This document shows positions 6,131 to 7,451 of a stretch of DNA of 7,451 bases, piece by piece (positions within the stretch are counted from its first letter, which is position 1; each line of letters opens with the position of its first letter). The notes below the pieces were generated by a model. That model saw only the letters and a list, made by a program, of their open reading frames with translations, was not told the origin of the DNA and made no database searches. A program made the translations under genes and the position numbers. This stretch comes from JBBRMY01 sp038230595 (lineage in GTDB: Bacteria > Bacteroidota > Ignavibacteria > Tepidaquicellales > Tepidaquicellaceae), in assembly GCA_038230595.1 (NCBI GenBank), contig JBBRMY010000124.1, positions 1-7,451 of the forward strand, read 5' to 3'.

Positions 6131-6171
6131 TTATTCTAATGATTTATTTTATTAAAATTTTCCTGTCAGTA

Positions 6172-6555
6172 TTATTTCTTGGAAGCTGCTTTCTTCTTAC
6201 CTGCAACTGTCTTTCTCTTGCCTTTTCTTGTTCTGGAGTTTGTCTTCGTTCTCTGACCTCTTGCCGGCAATCCTCTTCTATGTCTCTTTCCTCTGTAAGA
6301 TCCGATATCTATTAATCTCTTAATATTATTCTGAACTTCAGATTTAAGAGCACCTTCAACTTTGATTGTTGCTCCAATAAGAGTTCTGATGCTGTTTACT
6401 TCATCATCAGTAAGCTGAGATATTTTTTTATTCTCATCAATGCCCACTTCTTTTAAAAATTTAGATGCTGTTGCTGGTCCGATACCGAATATCGACTGCA
6501 ATCCTATTACTGATCTTTTATTTTTTGGTAGATCTACTCCGGCTATTCTTGCCAA
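6172..6555 (-). CDS. rpsM: 30S ribosomal protein S13
   Basis: S13 lies in the 30S head, contacts the P-site tRNA and forms bridges to the 50S subunit. The 127-residue chain begins MARIAGVDLPKNKR, has the helix-two-turn-helix region with FGIGPATASKFL (about 23-34), and ends with the conserved RHRRGLPARGQRTKTNSRTR plus a Lys-rich tail (about 111-127) that reaches the tRNA anticodon stem. The start codon is TTG (6553-6555). An in-frame TAA lies seven codons upstream and no ATG fits, while MARIAGVD is the universal beginning. A strong Shine-Dalgarno GAGGAG compensates, unlike the SD-poor genes downstream. The 76-base gap to rpmJ is the longest inside the ribosomal block and contains a possible hairpin. 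Confidence 0.98.
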   Translation of the reverse strand: MARIAGVDLPKNKRSVIGLQSIFGIGPATASKFLKEVGIDENKKISQLTDDEVNSIRTLIGATIKVEGALKSEVQNNIKRLIDIGSYRGKRHRRGLPARGQRTKTNSRTRKGKRKTVAGKKKAASKK

Positions 6556-6562
6556 TTTCTTG

Positions 6563-6568
6563 CTCCTC
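6563..6568 (-). promoter_or_regulatory. Strong Shine-Dalgarno of rpsM supporting a TTG start
   Basis: GAGGAG on the minus strand lies 7 bases before the TTG at 6553-6555. It is a strong match to the 3' end of 16S rRNA and fixes the start of rpsM despite the rare initiation codon. Confidence 0.85.
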
Positions 6569-6605
6569 TTGCCTTAAAGGCAGTTTATATATTTACAATT
6601 TTTTC

Positions 6606-6628
6606 GTTACCAATAATTAACTGGTGAC
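6606..6628. other. Inverted repeat in the rpmJ-rpsM gap
   Basis: GTTACCA (6606-6612) faces TGGTGAC (6622-6628) across a 9-base loop. As plus-strand RNA this is a 7-bp stem with one G-U pair; as the minus-strand transcript it has one C-A mismatch. No T-run follows on either side, so it is not a terminator. Its place upstream of rpsM is where S4-controlled leaders occur in some bacteria, but the structure shown does not identify it as one. Confidence 0.3.
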
Positions 6629-6631
6629 GTA

Positions 6632-6745
6632 TTAACCTTGTCTTTGCTTGTGTTTTGGATTTGTGCAGATCACTCTGACGACACCTTTTCTTTTTATGAT
6701 CTTGCATTTATCACACATCTTCTTTACTGAGCTTCTTACTTTCAT
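6632..6745 (-). CDS. rpmJ: 50S ribosomal protein L36, zinc-ribbon form
   Basis: This 37-residue protein is the usual L36 length. It starts MKVRSSVKKMCDKCK and ends HKQRQG. Cys11, Cys14, Cys27 and His32 form the CCCH zinc-binding set of the C+ type, which sits in the 50S near 23S rRNA helices. The ATG is at 6743-6745 and the TAA at 6632-6634. It follows infA by 22 bases, the standard infA-rpmJ-rpsM order. No clear Shine-Dalgarno sequence is seen, so translation may depend on coupling or on the A-rich leader. Confidence 0.97.
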   Translation of the reverse strand: MKVRSSVKKMCDKCKIIKRKGVVRVICTNPKHKQRQG

Positions 6746-6767
6746 TGTCTTGTAAATTAAATTTTAT

Positions 6768-6986
6768 TTATTTGTATCTGTAGGTTATTCTTCCCTTTGT
6801 AAGATCATAAGGAGAAAGCTCTACTGTAACTTTATCACTCTGGAGAATCTTGATGTAATTCATTCTCATTTTACCTGAAATATGAGCAAGAACTTCATGT
6901 CCGTTCTCAAGCTTTACTTTGAAAGCTGTGTTGGGAAGGATCTCTGTTATTACTCCGTCAACTTTTATTGCATCTTGTTTGGACAT
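6768..6986 (-). CDS. infA: Translation initiation factor IF-1
   Basis: IF-1 blocks the ribosomal A site during initiation and helps IF-2 and IF-3. The 72-residue single OB-fold protein has the family length and signature: KVDGVITEILPNTAFKVKL, then HEVLAHISGKMRMNYIKIL, and the C-terminal VELSPYDLTKGRITYRYK. The ATG (6984-6986) lies 8 bases after the map stop codon, so translation is probably coupled to map. Upstream AAGAAAA is purine-rich but not a strong Shine-Dalgarno sequence. Confidence 0.99.
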   Translation of the reverse strand: MSKQDAIKVDGVITEILPNTAFKVKLENGHEVLAHISGKMRMNYIKILQSDKVTVELSPYDLTKGRITYRYK

Positions 6987-6994
6987 CTATTTTC

Positions 6995-7451
6995 TTATGC
7001 TGCTGTTAATATTTCCGGTTTATTTTTCGTAATTAAAACTGTATGTTCAAAATGTGCTGAAGGCTCATTGTCTCCTGAAACTATTGTCCAGCCATCTTTT
7101 AATGTATACACTTCATATGTTCCGTAATTGACCATTGGCTCTATCGCTATCACCATTCCGCTTCTGAGCTTAACATTATTTCCCGGTGAATAAAAATTCG
7201 GTACAGAAGGCTCTTCATGCAGCTCTTTTCCGATTCCGTGTCCAACCAATTCTCTTACTATTCCAAATCCGGCACCTTCTACATGATTCTGAATTGCGCA
7301 GGAAATATCATTTATTGTATTACCTTCCCAGCATTGTTCAATTCCTTTGTATAGTGATTCTTCTGTTATCTTTAAAAGCTTTTTCTTTTTTGGACTTATT
7401 TCTCCAACTTCAAATGTAAAAGCACTGTCTCCGTGGTAACCATTCATTTTA
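6995..7451 (-). CDS. map: Type I methionine aminopeptidase, N-terminal part outside window
   Basis: The enzyme removes the initiator methionine from new proteins using two divalent metal ions. About 151 C-terminal codons are in the window, where the family has about 250 residues, so the first 100 or so are missing. The reading frame continues to the right edge, so the Met at 7445-7447 is internal: it lies in the conserved strand before NGYHGDSAFTF. Four of the five metal ligands can be placed: Asp in HGD (compare E. coli Asp108), His in VGHGIG (His171), Glu in AIEPMV (Glu204) and Glu in HFEHTVLIT (Glu235). The His of LHEEP matches His178. The first Asp ligand lies outside the window. The gene is directly upstream of infA, as in many bacteria where it follows secY and adk. 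Confidence 0.97.
   Translation of the reverse strand, partial: KMNGYHGDSAFTFEVGEISPKKKKLLKITEESLYKGIEQCWEGNTINDISCAIQNHVEGAGFGIVRELVGHGIGKELHEEPSVPNFYSPGNNVKLRSGMVIAIEPMVNYGTYEVYTLKDGWTIVSGDNEPSAHFEHTVLITKNKPEILTAA

Noticed and set aside
5811..6315. Plus-strand open frames opposite rpsK and rpsM
   Set aside because: They are antisense to conserved ribosomal genes with no independent support.
6571..6581. Short palindrome GCCTT-T-AAGGC upstream of rpsM
   Set aside because: Five-base arms with a one-base centre cannot form a hairpin and are expected by chance at this length.
7445..7447. ATG as a possible start of map
   Set aside because: The frame continues to the window edge and the Met falls in the conserved strand before NGYHGD, about 100 residues into the normal protein.
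1..7451. tRNA, rRNA, CRISPR, insertion sequences or a new defence system
   Set aside because: No repeat-spacer pattern, transposase-like protein, terminal inverted repeats, cloverleaf or rRNA segment was seen. The genes are mostly housekeeping.

Overview
This is a low-GC bacterial chromosome segment in which every recognisable gene lies on the minus strand. Read in the direction of transcription, from high to low coordinates, it opens with a conserved translation and transcription block: map (cut by the window edge), infA, rpmJ, rpsM, rpsK, rpsD, rpoA and rplQ. This is the usual spc/alpha ribosomal-operon junction. It is packed tightly, with gaps of 8 to 76 bases, and ends in a weak U-tract hairpin after rplQ.

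Below rplQ come four less tightly linked genes: a small lipoprotein of unknown function with its own promoter, the ribosome-assembly GTPase engB, a D-2-hydroxyacid dehydrogenase of the phosphoglycerate dehydrogenase type without an ACT domain, and the first 311 codons of a secreted beta-propeller-like protein that runs off the left edge. The secreted-protein gene has a very good promoter (TTGACA, 17 bases, TATATT). Terminator-like hairpins follow the lipoprotein gene and engB. Each sits only a few bases before the ribosome binding site of the next gene.

The organism is probably a member of the Bacteroidota/Chlorobi/Ignavibacteria group. This is an inference. It rests on the AT-rich sequence, the Lys/Glu-rich tail on ribosomal protein L17, several ribosomal genes without a Shine-Dalgarno sequence, the secreted protein with an Asp-box-like motif, and the style of the lipoprotein. 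No rRNA or lineage-specific marker is present to prove it.

Functionally, the right two thirds supplies translation initiation (IF1), N-terminal methionine removal, 30S proteins S13, S11 and S4, 50S proteins L36 and L17, and the RNA polymerase alpha subunit. EngB acts in the same theme as a 50S assembly factor. The left third is metabolic and cell-surface. I found no mobile element, CRISPR array, tRNA or rRNA, and no convincing unknown multi-gene system. The points worth a second look are regulatory: terminators placed against start codons, a possible alternative-hairpin switch at the end of rplQ, unusual start codons, and a structured gap before rpsM.
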